The notes under the pieces: model-generated
Databases searched by the model: none
The model's input: only the letters and a program-made list of their open reading frames with translations
What the model was told of the DNA's origin: nothing
In this document: positions 32,432-32,647 of the stretch, one piece after another
How positions within the stretch are numbered: position 1 is the first letter of the stretch
How the letters are laid out: the number at the start of each line of letters is the position of its first letter
Made by a program: the position numbers and the translations under genes
Origin: Armatimonadota bacterium
GTDB lineage: Bacteria; Armatimonadota; JADLDR01
DNA: 32,647 nucleotides
Assembly: GCA_020846535.1 (NCBI GenBank)
Contig: JADLDR010000244.1
Span: 1 to 32,647 of the forward strand
Direction: 5' to 3'

Positions 32432-32647
32432 GGGGCGCGATTGCTCGCGCCCCATAGCGATCCAGAGAAGGGGAAAGATCCTCCGCTCCTGGGGGAGGGG
32501 TGACCGCTCTCCCCTGGCCCGGGTTACCTCTCTCCCCTAACCCCTCTCCCCGAAACGGGGAGAGGGGGACAGAGTGTGCGGTCATTGACGGCATCATCCA
32601 CTCTCCCTGCCCGTTTCGGGAAGGGGGCCGGGGGGTTAGGGAACAAT
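32432..32647. mobile_element. composite hairpin-flanked repeat element, copy 3 (cut by window end)
   Basis: The left hairpin GGGGCGCGATTGCTCGCGCC(CC) at 32432-32453 is followed by the terminal repeat CCCATAGCGATCCAGAGAAGG (32451-32471) and the shared core (GATCCTCCGCTCCTGGGGGA, then GGGTGACCGCTCTCCCCTGG). It lacks the inner palindrome seen in copies 1 and 2, having CCCCGAAACGGGGAGAGGGG instead. The block GGGCCGGGGGGTTAGG is near the window end. The right end lies outside the window. Confidence 0.75.

Noticed and set aside
32230..32457. 75-codon open frame overlapping the end of the glycosyltransferase gene
   Set aside because: It has no ribosome binding site, runs through a hairpin and into repeat copy 3, and its product shows no domain.

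Overview
This is a GC-rich bacterial chromosome segment, apparently from an uncultured-type environmental lineage. Shine-Dalgarno-led genes, a PEP-CTERM sorting tail, a long B12-dependent ribonucleotide reductase with NrdR, several one-off carbohydrate enzymes and many dispersed palindromic repeats would fit Armatimonadota or a similar phylum. That placement is inference from gene content only. No rRNA, tRNA, CRISPR array, phage gene or transposase gene was seen.

Layout. Positions 1-440 carry an orphan P-II nitrogen regulator with an extended -10 promoter, converging on a phytanoyl-CoA-dioxygenase-like gene (447-1352, minus). A plus-strand cell-envelope cluster follows (1460-8922): SpoIID-like protein, a signal-peptide-bearing AMMECR1 protein, a 1,587-residue thioester alpha-2-macroglobulin and a VanW protein, closely spaced and probably co-transcribed. 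Positions 8980-11228 hold a flavodoxin, the decayed remnant of an FAD-dependent oxidoreductase and an intact GH4 glycosidase. A 5'-truncated PEP-CTERM gene (minus) and a 25-bp inverted repeat separate these from a minus-strand Gfo/Idh/MocA oxidoreductase and an APC permease (12167-14722).

The central housekeeping part (15098-20731) has nadD and a PhoU-like DUF47 gene on the minus strand. Divergent from them is nrdR-nrdJ, with a strong promoter, two NrdR-box-like sites exactly 31 bp apart and a textbook terminator. The right part has a sugar-phosphate isomerase-like gene, a moxR-DUF58-DUF4129 operon (21983-26078), a GH39-like glycosidase (minus), a Schlafen AlbA_2 gene that looks cut at both ends by repeats, and an operon of a lipoprotein pseudo-hydrolase, an unknown protein and a GT4 glycosyltransferase (28876-32236).

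The most unusual feature is a modular repeat family. Three copies of a roughly 300-bp composite element (14765-15083, 27662-27957, 32432-window end) have short terminal inverted repeats and are flanked by hairpins. The two hairpins match each other within a copy but differ between copies. Solitary hairpins of the same kind lie at 1485-1512, 20769-20796, 20841-20864 and 20877-20900. These elements appear to have affected gene ends: the N-terminus of the SpoIID gene and both ends of the AlbA_2 gene.
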